Source: Prosapia bicincta (taxonomy: Eukaryota > Arthropoda > Insecta > Hemiptera > Cercopidae). Taken from it: 64,000 nucleotides of DNA. The stretch is from NCBI GenBank assembly GCA_036971475.1, contig JBAIZL010000001.1, forward strand, positions 283,420,425 through 283,484,424, given 5' to 3'. Below, piece by piece: positions 1-10,400 of this stretch (the first letter of the stretch is position 1; each line of letters begins with the position of its first letter). The notes under the pieces were generated by a model. The model made no database searches. It had not been told where the DNA came from and saw only the letters and a list, made by a program, of their open reading frames with translations. The position numbers were made by a program, and so were the translations under genes.

Positions 1-1785
1 TCTAATTTAAAAGAGTCAGATAAAAATTACATAAGAAACGCCTGTAAAATTAAAATGGAAAATAATATTCGTATGGCCAATAAACCGGCTAATGTTAAAA
101 ATAATTTTGAGTTAGTTAAAGGTCTTTGTAACAAAGATTGTTATTATTTAAAAGCTGATAAGGGTAATACAATTGTAGTTTTAGATAAGAACGATTATGT
201 AAATAGAGTAACTAAAATGTTAGAAGAAGGCCCTTATCAGAAAATTGTTAAAAACCCACTAAATAAGTTTGTTCAAGTTACAAACGATACTATTAAGAAT
301 TGTAGTTCAGTCATTCCTAAGAAAGATATTTATAAATTTAAAATTTCTAATCCTGTTATACCTAGGTTATATTGCCTTCCAAAAATCCACAAGGAAGGGA
401 AAGCAATGAGACCTATAGTTTCTGGGATTGATTCCCCAACCTACCTTTTATCAAAATGGTTAGCCTATAAATTTACTTCTTTAAAAGAAAAACGTGGTAT
501 GTTTCCTATTAAAAATAACATAGAATTTGTCAACAAGGTTAAGAATATAAAACTTAGTAGTACTGATATTATGGTATCTTTTGATGTATGTTCGTTGTTT
601 CCTAGCATTCCTGTTAAAGAAACTATATTGTTTGTTGAAGATTTTTTAAAAGAAAACAACATCGAACCTATTAAAATAAACGAATATGTCAAATTAACTG
701 AAATATGTATGTACCAAAATTTCTTTAAATTTAATAATGAATTTTATAAACAATGTGATGGAACTGCTATGGGTAACAGTTTGTCTCCTTTCATTGCTGA
801 GCTTTTTATGAGCAGATTTGAAGAAAACTTAAAGAATAGTATTACTTATTTTCCTAGGATTTGGTTAAGATATGTTGACGATGTTTTTGCGATCTTTGAT
901 AGCAGCAAATGTAATGTTGATGTTTTTGTAAACCAACTTAATAGTATACATAGTTCCATTAAGTTTACTTATGAATTAGAAACTAATAATCGTTTACCAT
1001 TTTTAGATATTATGTGTATTAAAAATCATGAAAAAATTGAATTTGATATTTACAGGAAACCTACTAACAATAACAGATATATTTTAAATAGTTCCAACCA
1101 TTGTTATACACATAAAATAGCAGCATTTAACAGTTTGGTTAACAGAGCTATCAATGTACCACTTAGTCCTAGACGTTTTTATAAGGAAATTAATTATATC
1201 AAAGGAGTGGCTAGATATAACGATTTTGATGCTAAAATTATAGATAATATTGTTAGAAAACAAAGATTAAAATATGTTTTGAACACAACTACCACTCTTC
1301 AAAAAGAAGTTAAAAAATGTACTTTTATTAGTTTACCTTTCGATAATATTTTAACAAAAGGGTTAGACTCTATTTTTAAAAAGGTAAATGTTAAGATAGC
1401 CTATAAAACTCAAAATAAACTCAAGCATTTATTGTGTAACCCGAAAGATAAAATTCCAATGTTGGAAAAATCAGGTATTTATAAGATAATTTGTAGTACT
1501 TGTAACGAGATGTATATAGGTCAAACTAAAAGAAAAATTGTAACCAGATTTAAAGAACATCTTGCCCATATTAAATATGAAAGAACTGAAAAATCAAGTG
1601 TAGCAGAACATGTCCTTAGTAATCAGCATGATTTAGATAAAAATGTTATTTTAGCTAAATGTATAAACTCAAAAAAGTTACTTAATAGTTATGAAAGTGT
1701 TTTTATAGTCAAATCAAATTGTAAATTAATGAATGCAGATAAAGGACCTATTCCTTACTCACCATTATATACTTTACTTAAATAG
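1..1785 (+). CDS. Penelope-like element reverse transcriptase + GIY-YIG endonuclease, 5' partial
   Basis: This is the polyprotein of a Penelope-like retroelement: an RT that copies the element RNA and a GIY-YIG nuclease that nicks target DNA. The frame is open from base 1, so the N-terminus is outside the window; the first internal Met is at 55. Numbering from that Met, visible RT motifs are ADKGNTIVVLDK (about 34), PRLYCLPKIHKEGKAMRPI (about 104, Penelope-type), SFDVCSLFPSIP (motif A Asp), CDGTAMGNSLSP (motif B), the catalytic RYVDDVF (about 272) and LPFLDIMC (motif D). From residue 474 comes GIYKIICSTC...MYIGQTKR...RFKEHL, the GIY-YIG core. There is no stop or frameshift in 594 visible codons, so this copy looks young. 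Its codons are AT-rich like the neighbourhood. The family assignment is secure; activity is unknown because the 5' end is missing. Confidence 0.95.
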   Translation, partial: SNLKESDKNYIRNACKIKMENNIRMANKPANVKNNFELVKGLCNKDCYYLKADKGNTIVVLDKNDYVNRVTKMLEEGPYQKIVKNPLNKFVQVTNDTIKNCSSVIPKKDIYKFKISNPVIPRLYCLPKIHKEGKAMRPIVSGIDSPTYLLSKWLAYKFTSLKEKRGMFPIKNNIEFVNKVKNIKLSSTDIMVSFDVCSLFPSIPVKETILFVEDFLKENNIEPIKINEYVKLTEICMYQNFFKFNNEFYKQCDGTAMGNSLSPFIAELFMSRFEENLKNSITYFPRIWLRYVDDVFAIFDSSKCNVDVFVNQLNSIHSSIKFTYELETNNRLPFLDIMCIKNHEKIEFDIYRKPTNNNRYILNSSNHCYTHKIAAFNSLVNRAINVPLSPRRFYKEINYIKGVARYNDFDAKIIDNIVRKQRLKYVLNTTTTLQKEVKKCTFISLPFDNILTKGLDSIFKKVNVKIAYKTQNKLKHLLCNPKDKIPMLEKSGIYKIICSTCNEMYIGQTKRKIVTRFKEHLAHIKYERTEKSSVAEHVLSNQHDLDKNVILAKCINSKKLLNSYESVFIVKSNCKLMNADKGPIPYSPLYTLLK

Positions 1786-1930
1786 CTTTCTTCAAATTAC
1801 GATGTTTTAATCTAATTACTTTTAGTTTATTAATTGTTATTGCTGTAGTTTTTATTACATATGTATTATTATAATGTAATTTTTGACATAACCTATTTGG
1901 TTCCTGATGGCCGATCGTTATTTGTCGGTC

Positions 1931-2001
1931 GAGGGCGGAGAGGGGGCGGAGCTTACCTAACGCCTATATAAAGCGACCGCGGAGAACGATTGGTATCATT
2001 C
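1931..2001 (+). promoter_or_regulatory. Penelope family A terminal promoter: GC boxes, TATA, initiator
   Basis: An unusually GC-rich patch in AT-rich DNA has two GGGCGGAG-like boxes (1934-1950), TATATAAAG at 1965-1973 and TCATTC at 1996-2001, which fits the arthropod initiator TCAKTY. The initiator A (1998) lies 33 nt after the first T of the TATA box. The promoter is downstream of the ORF, as expected for pLTR elements, where the terminal repeat drives a tandem neighbour. Start site inferred, not measured. Confidence 0.6.
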
Positions 2002-2044
2002 TAGTTTGTAACTTCTTGTGTGCTAGATTGTGTTTTGTAACTAG

Positions 2045-2089
2045 ACCCTCTGATGATGATGACATGGTCATCGAAATGTACATAAGGGT
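2045..2089 (+). ncRNA. Hammerhead ribozyme, Penelope family A (HHR-A1)
   Basis: Stem I pairs ACCCU (2045-2049) with AGGGU (2085-2089). The core CUGAUGA is 2050-2056. Stem II GAUGAC/GUCAUC closes on AUG (2058-2072). GAAA is at 2073-2076. Stem III is the 8-nt palindrome AUGUACAU (2076-2083), then A2084 at the predicted cleavage position. One extra U (2057) sits between the core and stem II, a departure from the textbook fold. Hammerheads in Penelope-like elements are known; activity of this one is inferred. Confidence 0.8.
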
Positions 2090-2171
2090 TTAATCTTAAG
2101 TAACTTGTCTTATTTGTTATTTTTGATTATTTTTGTGGTATTGGGGTTCTTTTCAATATTTTTATTGTAAT

Positions 2172-2345
2172 GAAAAGTTAAAATAATTCTTGTTGGAAAT
2201 GACAATTTGAAAAAAAAACAGATTGGCCCATCGCATTGGTCAAAAATTAAATTAATGGCAGAAATGGAGAAACCAGATTAGTAAAGTTAAAAACAAAAAT
2301 CGGAACCCTACTTAGACCTGTTAAAAAAATCTACAAAAAATCTTT
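2172..2345 (+). mobile_element. BEL/Pao pol 3' fragment (integrase tail)
   Basis: This stretch aligns by eye with 16830-17000, the end of the BEL/Pao integrase remnant; both contain TCTTGTTGGAAATGACAATT. Translation gives the IVLVGNDNLKR-like tail, but with stops. It is a short decayed fragment abutting the Penelope terminus. Confidence 0.6.
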
Positions 2346-2424
2346 TCTAAATCTGTTCAAAAAATTTTGTCCGCCCCTGAAAAGAACTTTTACAGATAAA
2401 ATCATAATTTTCTACAATTTATAA

Positions 2425-4540
2425 AATTCTTTGCTGGACCATTAACACGGCTTGTTACTAGAAGGACAAAGAAAATGAGTGCTATTTAAGGTTCTTGTCA
2501 GGGACAGATCCAAGAAGGGAGTGAAAATCTGTCCAAAGCAGCTTTTGTAGAAAAATTTAACAAAATCAAATAAACCATAAATCTACTAACATATTTTTGA
2601 GTTGGTATTCGATACTTTCTGCTGTGTCCTGTTACAAACATTAAACTGTTATAATGTAAATTGTAAAATACAGAATTAATTGGTTACATTAAATATTCTA
2701 TGTTAATAATTATTATCTGTACTATACCTAAACATTGACTCTTCCACATCAAAATTCAATTTATGTAAATGACTAAGAGATATACATTACAACAAATCGT
2801 ATCTGATACTGACGTATGGGTTATAAGCACATGCAATCACAGAGCCCTATCATATGTCGTGATGTCAAGGCACAATAAAACAAAATTCATTATCAGTTAA
2901 GCGTATTAAAGTATAGGTTAAATATTACGTTTATATGAAAAAGCCCAACTAACTCATACAATTTGCCAGTAAGCAATGTGACATGACCTGACGTAATGTA
3001 TTTTACTGTCAATGTAATTCCATACTAAAGGGTTTATTTAAATTCAGTCATTTTCCATAATACTATGTTTTGTTTTTAATGAGTATTTTACAAATAGACA
3101 TATTTTATAAAAATTTGCTTTAAAAAAAAAACGAAAGGGTGTGTATATAGGGTTTATGTACACACCCTATATAAACACAAATATGTGATGTTTTAGGTTT
3201 ATTTTATTAATTTTGTGGATTCAGGTAAAATCCTGAAAGCGCAAAAAATAAAATAAAATTTTTCTAATTAGTTGATCCTCCAGACTGCCTTGCATAAGGA
3301 GGGGGTTCCAAAACCTCAATCCCCCCCCTACTATGGGCCCTGCGATAGTGAATGGCTCAGGACGACGGAACATCTAGAGCTCCTACTGGTTCTCAATGAT
3401 TCGAACCAAATGCAGTAAGTTGATAAAAATAAAATTACACAGAAAATAAGAGTTAATCAAATATAAAATCTACATAGTTTTATCTGTGGGGTTATATTAT
3501 TTAAAACTTGCAATTATTGTGTTGTACGTCTTGTGGTTTTTTTAAAAAAATTACTACTTCAAAATTTAAAAAATTGAGTATCACACAAAACTTTAAACAA
3601 TATAAATGGGTATGTTTGGTATCACTTCATAAAAAACCACTACTTTCTGATATTTTTCTGCAGACGTGTTTCACACTACTCTATGAACAATAATAAGCCA
3701 CAGCACACTAAAACACCACAGACTAACACCAATACAACACACCTGAGCGACAGTCTTGTCCGTAACTCACAGCATTAAACAATGCACTGACCTAGTGAGA
3801 AACGGGTCTGCTGAAAAATATCAGTAAGTAATGGTATTTTGCCAAGTGATATAAAAAGTAATCATTTATTTATTATTTAAACTTTTCTGTACAACTCCAT
3901 TTTTTAAGTTTGGAGTGTTAACACCAAGTTTTATTACTTTATTAATGTTACTGGAAGGCTTTATGTGGGTAGCCTTGTTTTTCTAACACCGGCCAAACCT
4001 ATCTGTTTACATTCATCCTTTCTATTTTTAGTGTGATCGCCACAGTACTACCTTACAAGTGGAGTAGTAACAATAAATGACACTTCAATAAAAGTTTTTA
4101 CAATGGTGCCATGACTACCTTAAAAACAAAATGAATCAAGTTAATTTTTAGTGGGACCACACCTTGTGATAAATTACTTATTATCTACGTATTTAACTTA
4201 GCAGAATGTATTTAACTAAGCATAGTATGTTTACAAATTATATAATAAATCTTAACATGTAACAATACAACAAATATAAAAAATTAAAATTTTATTGGAC
4301 CAAATCTTGCACTAGAACATAAAATGTATAGAACTTCAAAAATAGCTTAGCCTATCAAGAACAAATGAATTTATTTATTTTTTTAATGTCATTAATATAC
4401 ATACATTTTAAAAAACTAAGTCTTTTAACTTAGGCATCTGAGAGCACATATATCACATATGAAATAACTGCATTACAAAAAGGCACGTATAACTTATTCC
4501 TACATTATCACATAACTATAATAAGTAATTGTTTCCTAGA
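2425..4540 (+). repeat. Duplicated block, copy 1 (partner 18845-21812)
   Basis: About 2.1 kb with clear base-level similarity to 18845-21812: 2425-3060 matches 18845-19440, 3412-4360 matches 20035-20838, and 4355-4540 matches 21612-21812. 3061-3411 is private to this copy and includes small palindromes, such as GGGTGTGTATATAGGG with its complement near 3140-3170. No credible long ORF; the 61-aa frame at 3508-3693 has no recognisable domain. The block looks like part of an unidentified dispersed repeat. Confidence 0.65.
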
Positions 4541-4689
4541 AAGCCATTCACCAGGACCCGATTGTTTTTATCCACAGGAGAGATTTTGATGCAACATCTC
4601 TTTACACTTGCAAAGTTAATCAGTAGCATAGGGTGGTTTTCTGCATTTACAGACATTTCTTTTAGTGTCACCAATTGAAATTATTGTCA

Positions 4690-5345
4690 AAACAGAACAT
4701 AACAATAAAATATTTGGCAAAAACCCAAATACCACAAAAATATTAAAAAATAACTAATATTACTAGTTACCTAAGGCAATTATGTACATTTTGATGACCA
4801 TGCCATCATCATTAGAGGGTCTTATTACAAAATTACAATTTAGAATACAATAATTTTAAAATATAAACTAATCAGTGTAACTGTATGAAGCAACTGTGGC
4901 GTAATGTTTTTTTTTTTTAAATAAATAAAACCTCTAAACCACAAATAACATTTATTTAAACCTTATGTACATTTCAATTGCCCAGCAATCATCTTCAGAG
5001 GTATTTTAAAAATACAATAAAATAGGTTTTATTTATTTTAAAAAATAATCGGTGTAATTTGTAAATTATTGTATTCTAGTCGACGATTGTATATTTTAAT
5101 TTATAATGACTGTATTATATTATGCAATAGTCTCTGAAATGACGATGATGGCATGGTCATCAAAATGTAACTTGTAATATCAATTCATGTTTATTTGAAC
5201 ACACGAAATGAGTATTGAATAAATAATAAGCCAGTTGAACTCTTCAAAACACGGCTATAATATGAGCAGGTTGCAATATCAGTTATTTTTGTGGTACTGG
5301 GGTTTTTCCAATAATTATATTGTAATGTTGTATAAATAAAGGAAA
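4690..5345. mobile_element. Penelope family A terminal fragments, inverted pair, decayed
   Basis: Minus-strand 4690-4870 and plus-strand 5030-5345 both resemble the family A terminus, sharing the stretch TTTTTGTGGTATTGGGGTTT. Degenerate hammerheads are visible: minus 4777-4820 has CUAAUGA for CUGAUGA and AAAA for GAAA, and plus about 5130-5170 is also damaged. A third hammerhead-like remnant lies on minus about 4960-5000. None keeps a full catalytic core. Confidence 0.6.
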
Positions 5346-5488
5346 TATAAACTATAATTTACATATGCTGTTCTTCTATAATTTATTTTTACAATTATAG
5401 TATTATATTAAATTTAATAATAATTTTTGTGATAAAATAAATATAAATATAATATTTATATTATACAGTAAACTGTATATTCCATACA

Positions 5489-6646
5489 CAGTAAACTCCC
5501 GTTTATCCGTGGAATAGGGTGGCCCGGCAACGCCGGATAACTGAATCCCCGGATAATCCGCTATGAACAAAGAGTACGCAAAACGATCGATAATCGATTA
5601 TTATACCATAAGTTACACAAATAATGACCCCGGTTAATGCAATCTTCAAAAGGCCAAAATAAATACAGAAAATAATTTAAAATGTCGATGTATTTGACGG
5701 GATTATAACATGTACATATACATGTCTAACTACTTACAATACGTACATAAGTAGGCTATATTATGTCAAAAGTAAGTATGTATGTACATATTTAATTTCC
5801 TTTACACATAATACTTTCATTTTTTACAAAAAAATCTGCCACTTTCGTTTGTTTTTTTGTGAGCATTGATTTATCTTTAATGTGCTATCTAAGTTTCTTG
5901 AGAACCATTTTGTGGCACAGTGAAGAGTCGTCTTACTCTAATTATTGTGTCCGTTGTTTTCATCTCAAAAATTCTATTTCTACCCTATACAGGTTTATTT
6001 GGGACATTAAAACAGAGTATTAGACATTAAAATGTTGTTTTATTTATCGGTTTTCAATGAAAAAAAGGAAATTTACGTAAAATATCAACTAATACAAATG
6101 ATAAAATACTGCATGACAAAAAATAAAATTCAATAAAAAAGACAAAAAAATAAAAATAACGCATAAAAATTCAAACTACCTACTACTAAAATAACCTTTC
6201 AACGTTCAACTCGGAATGTTTGTTTCTACTTGTGTCACAAAGCCATAAAGATCGGTAATGTATATGACAGACATGGATAATGCATATGTCACGTCGTAGA
6301 CTATTTATAGCCGAGATTAGCTGACATTTGTTTACAATCTTATGATATACATTAGGTTTTCGGGCATCCAAGCATTTTGTCATTGTCTCTTATATACAGT
6401 AGTCTGTTCCCACCTCGAGTTGGTTCATTCCTAACAGGACAGTTATCGTTTATCCTTGCTTTATTTGAGAAAGCTTAGTTTATTTTTACGATCCTTGTTT
6501 TTACCGGATATTGTGCCGCGTTGAGTGGTTAAAAAAAACAATAATGAATCTGATTGGAATAAAAATTGGATATTTGTAAAACAATGGCAGACCCCGGATA
6601 ATCCGCAAACTGGTTAATCCGCCCCCGGATAATCAGGAGTTTACTG
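5489..6646. mobile_element. Tigger/pogo-like TIR element, copy 1
   Basis: Left end CAGTAAACTCCCGTTTATCC and right end GGATAATCAGGAGTTTACTG are inverted repeats of about 22 bp; interior copies of CCGGATAATCCG repeat the motif near both ends. Copy 2 is at 36217-37067 and is flanked by TA. An internal minus-strand frame (6186-6383, 65 aa) is shared with copy 2, but I do not recognise it as a specific transposase domain. The superfamily call rests on the TIR style and the TA target of copy 2. Confidence 0.65.
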
Positions 6647-7421
6647 TAAATACAAATAAATATAATTTATAAAATACTGTGAAAATATGCATATAATAAT
6701 CTAACTTTTGTATTATTCAATATTTTCCATTTATAAATACTGTAGTTATTATTTAGTAGAAAAGAATTAGGTTGAGCTAAATATAAATTTTATACTCCAA
6801 ACAATGAATGATAGGTAATTATTGCAGTAACACCCTTAATAACCTCAACCTCATTAACTATAGCTTCCCTCAATTTGGACAGCAGATTATATAAACTATG
6901 GTACTACAGTGTGAAGCTGTTAACTATGCTGTTTTTCAATATTGCTGGTTGTTTGTTTTGATAATGGGGCATCATTTCTTTATGAGGAAGGACAACTTTG
7001 CAGGCAGACAAAAGATAGTAAATAATAAACTGATTCTTTAAGATCTCTGAAGATCAGAGGGTCAAGGCAAGCAGTTTTTCTTACCAGTAAACATGGTGAG
7101 GATGAGCTTGGAAGCTATTTCTTTTATCTACAGTAGTTTTGTCCGTAGGGTTTGTAAAACCCAATGGAAAATTAGTGCAAAATTGACAATTAATAACATT
7201 TACTGCATTTTTTTATTATTTAATTATAATTTGTATTTTGTGTGTACTGTTGGTAAATTCAAAATATAGAATAAAACATATTTAATACACAGATGTTTAA
7301 TACGCACCTTTTTCTATATATATTATGACTAAGATTCATTAAATCTGGATGACTGAGAGCCACAGGATTAAAAAGGTACTACTGTGTTCTTTCTGTTAAA
7401 AGAATGTTTTCATTAAAGATC
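6647..7421. other. Intergenic DNA, 3' flank of the ankyrin gene
   Basis: AT-rich, with no ORF or repeat that I recognise. A TTTATT at 7212-7217 reads AATAAA on the minus strand, about 205 bp past the ankyrin stop codon, and is a reasonable candidate poly(A) signal for that gene. Confidence 0.4.
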
Positions 7422-10400
7422 TCAAGAAATGTTTGCCTTTTTAAATTTATTTATTATATTATTGCAATATATTGGAAATTTTTCTTTGAAATCTTTCTCT
7501 AAATTATTACTTATATTACAATTTGTTTCCAATTTTTGTAATACTTGTTCTTTTCCTGTCAAAACATCATAGAAATTTATATCATTAACATTTTCATTCT
7601 TCAAATTAGAAATTTCTTTTTCACAATTACATAAGTGAGATTTTAGTTTATCACACAACGGACGAACTTCCTCTGAATAAAGACAATTTTTCCTAAATAT
7701 TTTATCTATCATATAATTTGCTATATTTGATAAATTTCTCATAACTAATTGCTCTATAAGAAATATTGTGGTATTAATAAATTTTTCTGGTATATTTCGG
7801 TTTGATAATCGATAATATAAATATTGTTCAATATAAATTGTTATAGGTGTTTTCTTAAAGAAATTTTCAATCATTATGTCTGATCCATGGTCGAGAAGAG
7901 TTATAATTCGCGTATCAATATTATGGAGTAAAAGTGAAGGTTTTAGATAATTCTCACATACATAATGGAAAGGTGTATATTTACTCAAATCCATAGCATT
8001 TACCTCTGCACCATACTTTAAAAGAAGATCTATATATTTTTCTGGGCACTTGTCTTCATTGTCATATTTCATGCATACTAAATGTAACGGTGTATTTTGA
8101 AGGCTATTTCTAATATTTACATTAGCCCCCATTTCTAACAACTGTTTAACCAGATCATAACTATGTACTTTAGATGACAAATGACAAAGAGGATTTCCAC
8201 TAGTATTTGAATGAGAGTTTATATCTGATTTATACTCTAATAGGATTTTAATACATTGCTCTGATTTTAGATCTGCATAATTGTAATTCATACAAGCTAT
8301 ATTAAATGGAGTGTAACCATATTCATTTTTTATGTTTACATCTGCACCGTGCTTCAACAGTGCAACCATGAAATCAGTACTTTTATTGCTAGTTGAAATA
8401 TGTAGTGCAGAATTACCTCTTTCACCGACTGCGTTTACATTCACATTGTATTCTAACAGACTTTTAAAAACTCTCTCATTCATTGTTTTACAAGCTACAT
8501 GCAGTATTGCATCTCCATTATTTGTCTTACTATTCACATCAACACCAAATTTTAAAAACTGATTGAAAATATTGAAATACTTTTTAGCAATACAGTGATA
8601 TAATATTTCAACATTTTTTACATCACTTTGTGTAATCGTGAAATTATAATTTTCAAAAATATTGCTCATATTTGTGTCTGTCTTTGTAAGCCCAAACAAA
8701 AATGCCAATCTGTGACTTTCGTTTTTGAAGTCTAATCCATGTCTCAAAATAATATTAATGTTTTCCGTTCGCCCTAACTTTATTGCAGGGAATAAGGGAC
8801 TCTGTCCATTTGATGTACAAATATTCAAATTGGCTCCATTTTTCAACATTATATCAAGAATTTTTGTGTCAGGATTGGCTGCTGCAGAGTGAAGTGGAGA
8901 ATAACCTGTGACATAACCTAAGTTACATGATTGATTAATGTCTGGTTTGTACTTTAAAAGTATTTTAACATTTTCAATATTATCACTTTCAACTGCCAAG
9001 TATAAGGGAGATTCTCCATACAGAGTACAGCCATTTATGTTTGCTCCATTATTTAATAAGATTTCAATTATTTCTTGATTATCTTTTCTAGATGCAAAAT
9101 GTAGGGGAGTGTAACCCTCACTGAAACATGAGGTACATGGACAGGAAGTATCTGAACTGTATTTTAAAATATTACTATAAACAACGTCATCATATTTATA
9201 TGAAGAATTTATTAGATAAGAAGAATTATATAATTCCGCAGTTGTAATTAATTTACGTTTAGACCGTAGTACAACAAGAATATTGTCATTTCCTTTCAGA
9301 GATATATGAATTGGTATTTTTGTGCTTTCAGTGACATGTTTGCAGTTAACTACAGGTTTATATTTTATAAATACTTCAAAGCCTTCTTCGTTATTTGGGT
9401 CTTTTGAGAAAAAATGTAAGTTGTAATATTCATACTGGTTTTGTAGAAGTATTTCTGTTATTTTTTTATTTGAGTCGTCTGAATCAAAGACATATCTTGT
9501 GTAACCTTCTTCATCTCCTGAGGCAGATGAAGAATTAACATCTGCTTTGTGAATTATAAAGGCTTTAACGTTATTGAGACGAGAGTATTCTACTGCTAGA
9601 TGTAAAGGCGTTTTACCGTACATAGTAACTGAATTAATCATTCCTCCTGATTTTAAAAGCAAGCCAATAACTTCTTCATTTGAATGTATTGCAGCATAGT
9701 GAAGTGGACTATAACCTTTAACATCTTTCATATTACATAAAATATTATCATTTGGGTGACAATCTAAAATACTCTGTACAATCTTGATTCTGTCATGTTC
9801 CACTGCTAAATGCAAACATGTTTTACCACTTTTAGCCTTCGCTTTCACATCAACTTCTGAGTTTAAAAGAATTTTTACTATGTCTTCATTAGTTAATTTT
9901 GCAGCAAAATGAAGCGCTGTATATCCTTCTTCATCTCCTGAACAGCACGAACTATTAACGTCTGAATTATATTTCAAAAGTAGTTTAACTTTATTAACTT
10001 GGCCTGTTTCAACTGCTAATATTAAAGGTGTTTTACCATTTTGGGTCTTTGCATTAACAAAAGCTCCAAACGATAACAACACTTCAAAGATCTCATCATT
10101 TGACTCTACTGCTGCGAAATGAAGCGGTGTATATCCATCTTCAATTCCTAATTTACAGCTATAATCAATAATATTTGGGTTATAATTTAAAATAACTTTA
10201 ACATTTCTGATATGACCCTGTTTAACTGCTATGTGCAGTGCATTTTTTCCATTTTCAGTCATTGCATTCATTTCTGCACCAGATTTGATCAACATTTCAA
10301 GAATTTTTTCATTACAATGTTTTGCAGCAAAATGAACAGGTGTATAACCTTGCTCATTTTCAAAAGTACATCCAATATTAAGATTGGGTTTATATTTCAA

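Larger units (their letters stand above)
1..2171 (+). mobile_element. Penelope-like element, family A (3' part with terminal repeat)
   Basis: The element runs from the left edge through the RT/GIY-YIG ORF into a terminal repeat (pLTR) of about 385 bp that carries a promoter and a hammerhead ribozyme. The right boundary near 2171 is inferred. Two diverged copies of the terminus (near 4690 on minus and 5030-5345 on plus) share sequence up to a final ATTGTAATG-like stretch, and a BEL fragment starts directly after it here. Confidence 0.85.

Noticed and set aside
465..692. 75-aa minus-strand frame inside the Penelope ORF
   Set aside because: Shadow of the RT coding frame, no motif.
3385..3410. 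B-box-like GGTTCGAATC on minus, possible tRNA or SINE
   Set aside because: No A box at a suitable distance and no cloverleaf arms could be folded.
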